From Xanthomonas sontii (lineage in GTDB: Bacteria > Pseudomonadota > Gammaproteobacteria > Xanthomonadales > Xanthomonadaceae), in contig NZ_CP132342.1 in assembly GCF_040529055.1 (NCBI RefSeq), forward strand, positions 1,362,001-1,426,000: a stretch of 64,000 nt of DNA, read 5' to 3'. The notes beneath the pieces are model-generated. The model worked only from the letters and a program-made list of their open reading frames with translations. It had not been told where the DNA came from and searched no databases. The translations under genes were made by a program, and so were the position numbers. Below, one piece after another: positions 44,092-52,177 of the stretch; positions within the stretch are counted from its first letter, which is position 1; the number at the start of each line of letters is the position of its first letter.

Positions 44092-47000
44092 ATGAGTACG
44101 GTGCGCCTGGAAGTCGTCCAGACCGGATCCAAGCACGACCCCATCCCGATGCAGCCGGCGTCGCAGGACATCTGGGACAAGAAGTATCGGCTCAAGACCA
44201 AGCAGGGCGATCCGCTGGATGCCGACATCGACGGCACCTACCTGCGCGTGGCCCGCGCGCTGGCCGATGCCGAGGTCGGCGAGGAGCAGCGCGCCCACTG
44301 GTTCGAGCGCTTCGCCTGGGCGCTGCGCCGCGGCGCGATCCCGGCCGGGCGCATCACCTCCAATGCCGGCGCGCAGGAACACAAGCCGGCCACCAGCACC
44401 ATCAACTGCACCGTGTCGGGCACCATCACCGACTCGATGGACGGCATCCTGGAGAAGGTCCACGAGGCCGGGCTGACCCTCAAGGCCGGCTGCGGCATCG
44501 GCTACGAGTTCAGCACGCTGCGCCCGCGCGGCGCGTTCGTGGCCGGCGCCGGCGCCTACACCTCCGGGCCGATGTCGTTCATGGATATCTTCGACAAGAT
44601 GTGCTTCACCGTGTCCTCGGCCGGCGGCCGCCGCGGCGCGCAGATGGGCACCTTCGACGTGTCCCACCCGGACGTGAAGGACTTCATCCGCGCCAAGCGC
44701 GAGGACGGGCGCCTGCGCCAGTTCAACCTGTCGCTGCTCATCACCGATGGTTTCATGCAGGCGGTGGAGCAGGACGCCGACTGGCCGCTGGTGTTCCCGG
44801 TGAACCGCAAGGAAGAGGCCGACGTCGACCTGGCCGACGCCAGCGCCGTGGTCTGGCGCGACTGGCCCACCCACAAGGACTACATCGTGCGCGACGACGG
44901 CCTGGTCGCGTGCAAGGTGTACGGGCACATCCGCGCCCGCCACCTGTGGGACATGATCATGGTCTCCACCTACGACTACGCCGAGCCGGGTTTCATCCTG
45001 ATCGACCGCGTCAACGAAATGAACAACAACTGGTGGTGCGAGAACATCCGCGCGACCAATCCTTGCGTGACCGCCGACACCTGGGTGCAGACCGCCGAGG
45101 GGCCGCGTCAGGTCGCCGATCTGCTGGGCACGCCGTTCCTGGCGCGGGTCGATGGCGGCGACCATGCCTCCGGTGCGGAGGGTTTCTTCAAGACCGCGCA
45201 CAAGCAGGTGGTGCGACTGCAGACGCAGGAAGGTTACGCGCTGCGTCTGACCGCAGACCACCGCGTGCGGCGCGTGGTGCGGCAGACCCGCTGGTCGCTG
45301 GACACCCAATGGTGCCAGGCGGACCAACTGGTCGCAGGCGACCGGGTGCTGCTCAACAATCACCGTGCCGGTGCGGAGTGGGGCGGCGCACGCAGCTATG
45401 AGGAAGGTGTCCTCCTCGGCATGCTGGTGGGCGACGGCACGCTCAAGCAGGACGCCGCCGTGTTGTCTGTCTGGTCGCAGGCCGCTGCCGTCAATGCGGC
45501 GCCGCTGGCACCGGTGGCGCTGATGGACGAAGCCCTGCGCTGCACGCGCAGCCTGCCGCACCGTGCCGACTTCGCCGGCTGGAGCGAGGTGCGCGACCGT
45601 GGCGAGTACCGCCTGAAGTCGGCCGCCTTGCGCGATCTGGCCCTGGAGCTGGGCCTGCGTCCGGGCGACAAGGCGATCACCCCGGCCGTCGAGAAGACCT
45701 CCAGCGATTTCCATCGCGGCTTCCTGCGCGGCCTGTTCGACACCGACGGCTCGGTGCAGGGCAGCCAGGAGAAGGGCGTCAGCGTGCGCCTGGCACAGTC
45801 CGACCTGGCGCGGCTTGAGGCAGCGCAGCGCATGCTGTTGCGGCTGGGCATCGCCTCGCAGATCTACCGCGACCGGCGCCCCGCCGGCACGGCGTTGCTG
45901 CCCGACGGGCACGGCGGCACGCGTGCCTACGTCACCAAGGCGCAGCACGAACTGGTCGTCAGCGGCGACAACCTCGATGCCTTCGCCCAGCGGGTGGGCT
46001 TTGCCGACACCGCCAAGGCCAACCGCCTCAAGGCGCTGCTGTCCGGCTACCGTCGCCAGTTGAACCGCGAGCGTTTCGTGGCGACCGTGCAGTCGGTGGC
46101 CGCCGATGGCATCGAAGACGTCTACGACGTGCAGGTCCCCGGCATCAACACCTTCGACGGCAACGGCCTGCACGCCCACAATTGCGGCGAGCAGCCGCTG
46201 CCGCCCTACGGCGCCTGCCTGCTCGGCTCGATCAACCTCACCACCTTCGTGCGCGAGCCGTTCACCGAGCGCGCCCGCTTCGACTGGGAGGAATACAAGG
46301 AAGTGGTGCGGGTGTTCACCCGCATGCTCGACAACGTGGTCGAGGTCAACGGCCTGCCGCTGCAGCAGCAGCGCGACGAGATCATGCGCAAGCGCCGCCA
46401 CGGCATGGGCTTCCTCGGCCTGGGCTCGACCATGACCATGCTGCGCATGAAGTACGGCAGCGCCGAGTCGTGCGAGTTCACCGAGTCCATCGCCCGCGAG
46501 ATGGCCGTGGCCGGCTGGGAGACCGCGCTGTCGCTGGCCAAGGAGAAGGGCCCGGCGCCGATCATGCAGGAGACCTTCGAGGTCACCGCGGCGATGCTGC
46601 GGCAGCGCCCGGAGATGGTCCGCGACGGTTGGCGCGTCGGTGAGCGCATCGAGGGCCGGCTGCTGCACGCCAAGTACAGCCGCTACATGCAGCGCATCGC
46701 CGAAGTGGCGCCGGCACTGGTCGAGGAACTGGCCGAGGTGGGCGCGCGCTTCACCCACCACAGCTCCATCGCCCCCACCGGCACCATTTCGCTGAGCCTG
46801 GCCAACAACGCCTCCAACGGCATCGAACCGAGCTTCGCCCACCACTACAGCCGCAACGTGATCCGCGAGGGCAAGAAGAGCAAGGAGAAGGTGGACGTGT
46901 TCTCCTTCGAGCTGCTGGCCTACCGCCACCTGGTCAACGCCAAGGCGATGCCGTTCGCCGAGGACGCCGCCGCGCGCCTGCCGGACTACTTCATCGCCGC

Positions 47001-47364
47001 CGACGACATCCACCCCAAGGAACATGTGGACGTGCAGGCCGCCGCGCAGAAGTGGGTGGACAGCTCCATCTCCAAGACCGCCAACGTCCCCACCGACTAT
47101 CCCTACGAGCAGTTCAAGGACATCTACCGCTACGCCCACCAGCAGGGGCTGAAGGGCTGCACCACGTTCCGCTTCAACCCGGCCGCCTTCCAGGGCGTGT
47201 TGGTGAAGGAGGCGGACCTGGAGAACACCACCTACCGCTTCGAGCTGGAAGACGGCAGCGTGGTCGAGGTCAAGGGCAACGAACAGATCGAATACGACGG
47301 CGAGATGCACACCGCCGCCAACCTGTTCGATGCGCTGAAAGAAGGGTATTACGGCAAGTTCTGA
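44092..47364 (+). CDS. nrdJ: Adenosylcobalamin-dependent ribonucleotide reductase, catalytic subunit NrdJa, with intein
   Basis: The 1090-residue precursor contains a 373-residue intein; the spliced protein would be about 717 residues. The class II reductase makes deoxyribonucleotides with a B12-generated thiyl radical, independent of oxygen. Visible core segments are STINCTVSGTITDSMDGIL, GCGIGYEFSTLRPRGA, NNNWWCENIRATNP then (after the intein) CGEQPLPPYGACLLGSINL, the NPCGEQ active-site motif, and SSIAPTGTISLSLANNASNGIEPSFA. The C-terminal TSCPD and cysteine-rich parts are encoded separately at 48320, as in the NrdJa/NrdJb pair of Pseudomonas aeruginosa. The gene has probable NrdR boxes upstream. 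Confidence 0.95.
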   Translation: MSTVRLEVVQTGSKHDPIPMQPASQDIWDKKYRLKTKQGDPLDADIDGTYLRVARALADAEVGEEQRAHWFERFAWALRRGAIPAGRITSNAGAQEHKPATSTINCTVSGTITDSMDGILEKVHEAGLTLKAGCGIGYEFSTLRPRGAFVAGAGAYTSGPMSFMDIFDKMCFTVSSAGGRRGAQMGTFDVSHPDVKDFIRAKREDGRLRQFNLSLLITDGFMQAVEQDADWPLVFPVNRKEEADVDLADASAVVWRDWPTHKDYIVRDDGLVACKVYGHIRARHLWDMIMVSTYDYAEPGFILIDRVNEMNNNWWCENIRATNPCVTADTWVQTAEGPRQVADLLGTPFLARVDGGDHASGAEGFFKTAHKQVVRLQTQEGYALRLTADHRVRRVVRQTRWSLDTQWCQADQLVAGDRVLLNNHRAGAEWGGARSYEEGVLLGMLVGDGTLKQDAAVLSVWSQAAAVNAAPLAPVALMDEALRCTRSLPHRADFAGWSEVRDRGEYRLKSAALRDLALELGLRPGDKAITPAVEKTSSDFHRGFLRGLFDTDGSVQGSQEKGVSVRLAQSDLARLEAAQRMLLRLGIASQIYRDRRPAGTALLPDGHGGTRAYVTKAQHELVVSGDNLDAFAQRVGFADTAKANRLKALLSGYRRQLNRERFVATVQSVAADGIEDVYDVQVPGINTFDGNGLHAHNCGEQPLPPYGACLLGSINLTTFVREPFTERARFDWEEYKEVVRVFTRMLDNVVEVNGLPLQQQRDEIMRKRRHGMGFLGLGSTMTMLRMKYGSAESCEFTESIAREMAVAGWETALSLAKEKGPAPIMQETFEVTAAMLRQRPEMVRDGWRVGERIEGRLLHAKYSRYMQRIAEVAPALVEELAEVGARFTHHSSIAPTGTISLSLANNASNGIEPSFAHHYSRNVIREGKKSKEKVDVFSFELLAYRHLVNAKAMPFAEDAAARLPDYFIAADDIHPKEHVDVQAAAQKWVDSSISKTANVPTDYPYEQFKDIYRYAHQQGLKGCTTFRFNPAAFQGVLVKEADLENTTYRFELEDGSVVEVKGNEQIEYDGEMHTAANLFDALKEGYYGKF
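45064..46182 (+). other. Intein with LAGLIDADG homing endonuclease inside nrdJ
   Basis: The 373-residue insert starts at Cys325 (CVTADTWVQT) and ends with HAHN, followed by a +1 Cys that belongs to the NPCGEQ motif. Splicing block B appears as LRLTADHRVRR (TxxH) and block F/G as IEDVYDVQVPGINTF...HAHN. Two dodecapeptide endonuclease motifs are present, VLLGMLVGDGTL (about 45408-45443) and FLRGLFDTDGSV (about 45721-45756), each with its acidic residue, so homing activity may be retained. Host function depends on splicing because the insertion breaks the catalytic motif. Confidence 0.93.
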
Positions 47365-47375
47365 CGCCGTCCCGT

Positions 47376-47401
47376 CTCCCCTTCGCGCCGGCGGAGGGGA
47401 G
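47376..47401. terminator. Hairpin after nrdJa
   Basis: CTCCCCT (47376-47382) and AGGGGAG (47395-47401) enclose a GC-rich 12-base loop that can itself pair (GCGCCGGC). It lies 12 bases after the nrdJa stop. It resembles the CTCTCCC/GGGAGAG extragenic repeats and may act as a terminator; no T tract. Confidence 0.4.
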
Positions 47402-47554
47402 GGCGGCGGTGGAGGCCCTGGAGCGCGGCGCGCCGCGCTTCCCCAACGCTTCCCCACCGTCTCCCGTGTGTCGCCGTTTCCGGCTCCCCGCTTCGCTGCA
47501 ATCGGTATAGCATCGCCCGCGTGACATAAACACTGACACCCTGAGGAGGGTTTT

Positions 47555-48232
47555 ATGAGCAATGGGAATGGCGTCACGGCGACGCTGACGCAGGTCGCCG
47601 AGAACGTGAAAGAAACCGCCACCAACGTCGGCGAGACCATCGCCGCCACCGCCAGCGAGGCCGTCGCCACGGTCAAGCAGACCGCCGAGACCGTGCAGAA
47701 GCGCGTGCAGGACCAGGTCGCCAAGACCCGCAAGGCGGTGAAGAAGGCCGAGAAGGCCGTCGCCAAGCGCGCCGAGAAGGCCGGAAAGGCCGTCAAGAAG
47801 ACCGTCGCTAGCGCGCGCAAGAAGCTGGAAGCGGCCAAGGCCAGCGCCCAGGCCGAAGCGGCCGCGCTGACCAAGGGCGGCAAGAAGACCGCCAAGAAGG
47901 CGGCTGCGAAGAAGGCGCCGGCGAAGAAGGCTGCTGCCAAGAAGGCCGTTGCGAAGAAGGCTCCCGCCAAGAAAGTGACCGCCAAGAAGGCCGCGCCGAA
48001 GAAGGCGGTCAAGAAGGTCGCCGCCAAGAAGGCCGTTGCCAAGAAGGCAGTGAAGAAAGCGGCGAAGAAGGTTGCAGCGAAGAAGACCGTCGCCAAGAAA
48101 GCGGTGAAGAAGGTCGCCAAGGCGGTCAAGAAGAGCACCGCCAAGGTCGCCAAGAAGAGCGCCGCCGTGAAGAAGACCGCCGTGCGCAAGGCCGCCGGCA
48201 AGAAGGCCGCGGCCACCCGCGCCAAGAAGTAA
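47555..48232 (+). CDS. Histone H1-like Lys/Ala-rich DNA-binding protein
   Basis: This 225-residue protein has an N-terminal helical region rich in Thr, Val and Glu (about residues 1-60) and a long tail of Ala-Lys repeats (units such as KKAAAKKAPAKKA and KKAVAKKAVKK) with no acidic residues, like eukaryotic H1 tails and bacterial AlgP/HctB proteins. It should bind DNA or RNA by charge. GAGGAGG lies seven bases before the ATG. It sits between the two halves of the ribonucleotide reductase. The repeated codons make it prone to length change. Confidence 0.85.
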   Translation: MSNGNGVTATLTQVAENVKETATNVGETIAATASEAVATVKQTAETVQKRVQDQVAKTRKAVKKAEKAVAKRAEKAGKAVKKTVASARKKLEAAKASAQAEAAALTKGGKKTAKKAAAKKAPAKKAAAKKAVAKKAPAKKVTAKKAAPKKAVKKVAAKKAVAKKAVKKAAKKVAAKKTVAKKAVKKVAKAVKKSTAKVAKKSAAVKKTAVRKAAGKKAAATRAKK

Positions 48233-48246
48233 GCCGTCCCGTCGCA

Positions 48247-48275
48247 CCCTCTCTCCCGTGCGCGGGAGAGAGGCC
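48247..48275. repeat. CTCTCTCCC/GGGAGAGAG hairpin between histone-like gene and nrdJb
   Basis: CCCTCTCTCCC pairs with GGGAGAGAGG around GTGCGC. It belongs to the same extragenic repeat family as 34229-34359 and may end the histone-like transcript. Confidence 0.6.
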
Positions 48276-48319
48276 GGGCCCACGCCCGTCCCGCTCCGCC
48301 TTCCAGGAACGCACGCCTC

Positions 48320-49159
48320 ATGGCCATCAAGATCGACCAGAAAATCAAGGGCTACGCCGTCGTCACCCCCGAGGACAAGGCGCGCGACGCCGCCGCCGCG
48401 GTGCCCGCCTCGTCGATCGACCGTACCACCGCCGAGGCCGAAGCGCCGGCGGACAACATCATTCACATGCACGAACGCATCGAGCGCCCGGACGTGCTGA
48501 TCGGCAGCACCTACAAGATCAAATCGCCGTTGGTGGAACACGCCATGTACGTGACCCTCAACGACATCGTGCTCAACGCCGGCACCGAGCACGAACTGCG
48601 CCGCCCGTTCGAAATCTTCGTCAACTCCAAGTCCATGGAGCACTTCCAGTGGATCGTGGCGCTGACCCGCATCATGTCCGCGGTGTTCCGCAAGGGCGGC
48701 GACGTCACCTTCCTGGTCGACGAGATGAAGGCCGTGTTCGACCCCAAGGGCGGCTACTTCAAGGCCGGCGGCGTGTACATGCCGTCGCTGGTCGCCGAAC
48801 TGGGCAGCATCGTCGAAGAGCACATGAAGTCGATCGGCCTGCTGCACGACCCGGAAATGAGCGACCACCAGCGCGCGCTGATCGCCGAGAAGCGCAAGCA
48901 GTACGAAGAACGCTCAAAAAAAAACAGTGACGTGAGCAAGGCGGTTCCTTCTCCTGCGGGAGAAGGTGGCCGCAGGGCGGATGAGGGGGCAGTGTCCGCC
49001 GACTCCACCGCCGACCACGAAGAGGACATCGCCGTCACCGGCGATGGCGCGAGTTTCCCGCCGTCGGCCACGATGTGCCATAAGTGCAATACCAAGGCGC
49101 TCGTCATTATGGACGGGTGCGCGACTTGTTTGAATTGTGGGTATTCGAAGTGCGGGTGA
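48320..49159 (+). CDS. nrdJb: Ribonucleotide reductase accessory subunit NrdJb (TSCPD domain plus cysteine-rich tail)
   Basis: This 279-residue protein carries a TSCPD-type domain (YKIKSPLVEHAMYVTLNDIVLN, RRPFEIFVNSKSMEHFQWIVALTRIMSAVFRKGGDVTFLVDEM, about residues 60-150) that forms the C-terminal part of undivided class II reductases, and six cysteines in the last 28 residues (CHKC, CATC, CGYSKC), expected for re-reduction of the active site or zinc. It partners NrdJa. Between the two parts lies a run of nine A residues (48916-48924) and a linker encoded by a palindromic repeat (residues ~210-223, PSPAGEGGRRADEG). The linker is clearly acquired sequence. The symbol follows P. aeruginosa. Confidence 0.88.
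   Translation: MAIKIDQKIKGYAVVTPEDKARDAAAAVPASSIDRTTAEAEAPADNIIHMHERIERPDVLIGSTYKIKSPLVEHAMYVTLNDIVLNAGTEHELRRPFEIFVNSKSMEHFQWIVALTRIMSAVFRKGGDVTFLVDEMKAVFDPKGGYFKAGGVYMPSLVAELGSIVEEHMKSIGLLHDPEMSDHQRALIAEKRKQYEERSKKNSDVSKAVPSPAGEGGRRADEGAVSADSTADHEEDIAVTGDGASFPPSATMCHKCNTKALVIMDGCATCLNCGYSKCG
48916..48924 (+). other. A9 homopolymer in the nrdJb reading frame
   Basis: Nine consecutive A bases read TCA AAA AAA AAC in frame. Loss of one A leads to TGA after three further codons and gain of one A leads to TGA after one, so slippage in either direction would end the protein after the TSCPD domain, without the cysteine-rich tail. Confidence 0.7.
48947..48988. repeat. Extragenic-type repeat embedded in the nrdJb coding sequence
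   Basis: CCTTCTCCTGCGGGAGAAGG followed by TGGCCGCAGGGCGGATGAGGGG matches, nearly base for base in layout, the repeats at 59548-59590 and (inverted) 34315-34359. Here it is in frame and free of stops. Confidence 0.85.
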
Positions 49160-49226
49160 TCGGCCCGCAATGCCGCCAGGTTTGAACGCCTGGCGCGGCG
49201 ATCTGCTAACGCTGCAAGTTGCTGAA

Positions 49227-49859
49227 CTATGTCCTTCGAATGTGGGGATGGTCGACATACGACCAAGTTGGCGAGTTGTACCAGTTGCCAACATCGATGT
49301 CTCTTGTCGCACTTAGCCACTGGACGCCGTCATCCAGAGCATCCTGCGCCAGACTGTATTTCCCCATGGACAGGTCCTGCTCGAACTTTCGAAGAAAGTC
49401 ATTCATCGAACGCGCTAATAGAAGGGCTACTCCCCATTCTTGATCTATAAATATGACTTGGCCATAGGTACCGTTCTCTTCAGGAGACAGGTCAACACAA
49501 AGGCGGCAATGGGAAAAGTCGCTTCCAATCACTAAGCGATCCTTTCCGAGTTTCAGCACAGGGCGGATTCCCTTATCCGCGAATTGGGCAGAAGCTCCTG
49601 CATCGTCGTTGCAGGAGCTTCTTTCGACCTCGAAAGTCACCGTTGCCACATCCATGAAAGAGAATCCTAGAGCGAAATTTGCTGTGGCATCAGGATTCAA
49701 GCCTGCACTTTCGCGATAGACTGCCACGAGATCCTCAGGCAATGGGCGCCCCAACGCTGATTTTAGTGCGTTGATCTCTAGTTCGTTGGCTGCCGGAAGT
49801 AGTGCCTTCTCCACTTCTGGTGCAATAACTCTCAAGTGATCGCGGATTCGCTCAAGCAT
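49227..49859 (-). CDS. SMI1/KNR4 (SUKH) family protein, probable orphan immunity protein
   Basis: This 210-residue protein has the SMI1/KNR4 pattern: an N-terminal helix, EINALKSALGRPLPEDLVAVYRESAGLNPD near residue 27, a central beta region with LKLGKDRLVIGSDFSHCRLCVDLSPEENGTYGQVIFIDQEWGVALLLARSMNDFLRKFEQDL. SUKH proteins commonly neutralise contact-dependent toxins. No toxin gene is adjacent, so it looks like an orphan immunity gene. Local composition is low in GC (25 of 60 bases at 49441-49500), pointing to recent acquisition. Confidence 0.85.
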   Translation of the reverse strand: MLERIRDHLRVIAPEVEKALLPAANELEINALKSALGRPLPEDLVAVYRESAGLNPDATANFALGFSFMDVATVTFEVERSSCNDDAGASAQFADKGIRPVLKLGKDRLVIGSDFSHCRLCVDLSPEENGTYGQVIFIDQEWGVALLLARSMNDFLRKFEQDLSMGKYSLAQDALDDGVQWLSATRDIDVGNWYNSPTWSYVDHPHIRRT

Positions 49860-50003
49860 TTCATTCGCCAGGTTAAATTCAATATCTACATCTTAATGCG
49901 GGACAAGTCTGCTTGCGCAGTAGAACTCCATCGGCACAACAAAAATGATGTGGTAACGCTGTAGTAGTCGGCGTTTCACGTTCAACCTTACGAGATCGCT
50001 GTC

Positions 50004-51335
50004 ATGAATGCCATCATGCCTCCGCTGACATTCGCGCTGTTGGAGCAGAAGATCGAGGCTATGCCGGAAGGACCAGTCTCTGCGTTGTCGACGCCGCGCT
50101 GGATGCGTGTGCTCAATGCGGTGGGTTGGGTGGGTTCCATGCTCGCGCTGCTGCCTTCGCTGCTGTTGATTTGGCTCGCGCCGCAGCTGTGGATGGTGAG
50201 CCTATCGCGGGTGGGATTGGCGCTGACAGTCGCCCTTACACCTTATTTTATTCGCACGGTATGGCTGATCATTTACGAGTTCTCCAATTCTCGCCGGCAG
50301 TGGATCTTGCAGCACGATCATGATGTCGGCGAACTGCGTCAGCTAGTTCAGTGGTTGCTTTTGTATCCACGCGACGTGCTGGAGGACCAATTGCGTTACG
50401 CGAAGATGGCACAGGAACGTCTAGCTGCCAAGCTTGGTCTGTTTGTCGGAGGTATGGATAAGCTGGGGCTGCTACCTCTGTGCTTGTCGCTGCTCGTCGT
50501 CTTGCGCAACTGGCGCGATCTGCTGGCCTTGCCTGCGTGGTTGTCAGTTCTGGCGATGTTCGCGGCCATGCTATGGATGGTCAGCTGGTTGGGCGCTAAT
50601 TTCCGTCTGCGTCTGCACCTATATGAGAGCGTGCTTGCTGCTGCGATCGCCAATACCGGCGCAGCCAAGGCGGACGTGCCAATTGAGACGGCATCGCCCA
50701 CCTCGCCGCAGGAGCCACCCGAACCGCATCGCGTCACCAATCTCGACACCCTCGAAGCCCTGTACGGCCAACCAGCCGAGCGCGCGGTGCGCAAGCAACT
50801 CGACCATTTGAACGCCGACTACCAGGCGTTCGTGCGCGCATCGCCGTTCGTGGTGCTCGCCTCAGCCGGCACCGGAGGGCTGGACTGCTCGCCGCGTGGC
50901 GATGCGCTGGGGTTCGTGCAGGTGCTGGATGCGCGTACGCTGGCGTTGCCGGATCGCCCGGGCAACAACCGCGTCGATACTCTACGCAATCTGCTGCAGG
51001 ATCCGCGGTTGTCGCTGTTGTTCCTGATTCCCGGCATCGGTGAAACCTTGCGCGTGAACGGCCGTGCCGAGATCCGCGTCGATCCGGACCTGCTGGCGCG
51101 GTTCGCGGTCGGCGAGCGCTTGCCGCGCAGCGTGATCGTGGTGCACATCGAGGCGGCCTACTTCCATTGCGCCAAGGCGATCGTGCGCTCGCAGCTGTGG
51201 GACCCGACACGGCACCTGCCGCGCGATCGCCTGCCCAGCCCCGGCACCATGCACGCGCATCTGGCCGACGGCGCGTTCGACGGCGAGGCCTACGACCGGG
51301 AATTGCCGCAGCGCACCCGGGACGCGCTGTACTAG
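50004..51335 (+). CDS. Chimeric protein: four-helix membrane domain joined to a PPOX flavin-binding domain
   Basis: This 443-residue protein has residues 1-~222 with about four membrane segments (VGWVGSMLALLPSLLLIWLAP, VGLALTVALTPYFIRTVWLIIYEF, LGLLPLCLSLLVVL, LPAWLSVLAMFAAMLWMVSWLG) and a ~200-residue pyridoxamine-phosphate-oxidase-like domain from about residue 240 (LDTLEALYGQPAERAVRKQLDHL, FVVLASAGTGGLDCSPRGDALGFVQVLD, LRNLLQDPRLSLLFLIPGIGETLRVNGRAEI), usually a stand-alone cytosolic flavoprotein. GC is 31 of 60 at 50401-50460 but 42 of 60 at 50881-50940, so the halves have different histories. An in-frame GTG at 50676 after AAGG could start the PPOX part alone. Confidence 0.8.
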   Translation: MNAIMPPLTFALLEQKIEAMPEGPVSALSTPRWMRVLNAVGWVGSMLALLPSLLLIWLAPQLWMVSLSRVGLALTVALTPYFIRTVWLIIYEFSNSRRQWILQHDHDVGELRQLVQWLLLYPRDVLEDQLRYAKMAQERLAAKLGLFVGGMDKLGLLPLCLSLLVVLRNWRDLLALPAWLSVLAMFAAMLWMVSWLGANFRLRLHLYESVLAAAIANTGAAKADVPIETASPTSPQEPPEPHRVTNLDTLEALYGQPAERAVRKQLDHLNADYQAFVRASPFVVLASAGTGGLDCSPRGDALGFVQVLDARTLALPDRPGNNRVDTLRNLLQDPRLSLLFLIPGIGETLRVNGRAEIRVDPDLLARFAVGERLPRSVIVVHIEAAYFHCAKAIVRSQLWDPTRHLPRDRLPSPGTMHAHLADGAFDGEAYDRELPQRTRDALY

Positions 51336-51514
51336 CTTGACTGGATTGGTATGCGCGCAGCACCGCGCGCATCACGCCGCGCCGGGTTGAACTGCACGCC
51401 GTCGCGTGACGCCGCCACCGATGTCCCTGGTCATGCCACCCTGCTACGGTGCGCCCCTGGTGGAAAGCGGCGGCGACGCCGTTCCGGCGCGCAGCGAACG
51501 ACAGGGGAGTGTGG

Positions 51515-52177
51515 ATGCGGGAACGTGGGGAACCCTCAGGCGGTTGGGGCGAGTTGCTGCTGGTGATGGCAGTGGCATTCGGGTTGCCGATCTATTGGAG
51601 TGCGCTGGCGGTGCTGGCGCCGGTGGTGGAGCCGTCGTTTTCCGACGCGAACCTGTGGGGCATGGTGTTCTACGAGCTGCTGGTGCTGACGTTGTTGCTG
51701 CCGACGCTGTGGTTCCGCGGCTGGACGCGGCAGGCGCTGGGGCTGCAGTGGCAGGCGCGCGACATCGGTGTGGGCCTGGCGCTGTTGGCCGCCTGCCTGG
51801 TGGCGACCTATCCGTTGAATCTGTTGAACGACAGCGTGGCGGCCGAGGTGAATCCGTCGATGGACGCGATGGTGGCCGGGCCGCTGTCGGCGGGCGTGGT
51901 GGTGCTGGTCTCGCTGCTCAATCCGATCTTCGAGGAAGTGTTCGTCTGCGCCTACGTGATCCGCGCGCTGGAGCGGCGGCACAGCCTGGCGTTCGCGGTG
52001 AACGTGAGCGTGGCGATCCGCGCGTCGTACCACCTCTATCAGGGGCCGGTCGGCACCATCGCCATCGTGGTGATAGGGCTGATCCTGGGCTGGTGGGTGG
52101 CGCGCACCGGGCGGCTGTGGCCGGCGATCGTGGCGCATGCCGCGCTGGATTTGCTGGGATTGATGGTCTACGTCTGA
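51515..52177 (+). CDS. CPBP-family intramembrane metalloprotease
   Basis: This 220-residue protein has six or so membrane helices and the CPBP/Abi motifs: NPIFEEVFVCAYVIRAL (paired Glu, motif 1), ASYHLYQGPVG (His, motif 2) and IVAHAALDLLG (His, motif 3). Members process prenylated or other membrane proteins; bacterial roles are mostly unknown. AGGGGAG at 51503-51509 places the start at ATG 51515 rather than the earlier in-frame starts. No clear operon partner. Confidence 0.88.
   Translation: MRERGEPSGGWGELLLVMAVAFGLPIYWSALAVLAPVVEPSFSDANLWGMVFYELLVLTLLLPTLWFRGWTRQALGLQWQARDIGVGLALLAACLVATYPLNLLNDSVAAEVNPSMDAMVAGPLSAGVVVLVSLLNPIFEEVFVCAYVIRALERRHSLAFAVNVSVAIRASYHLYQGPVGTIAIVVIGLILGWWVARTGRLWPAIVAHAALDLLGLMVYV

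Noticed and set aside
43873..48348. A 1491-codon minus-strand open frame opposite nrdJ and the histone-like gene
   Set aside because: The plus-strand genes are unmistakable; the apparent membrane-like repeats at its start are the antisense of AAG/GCC-rich Lys-Ala codons.
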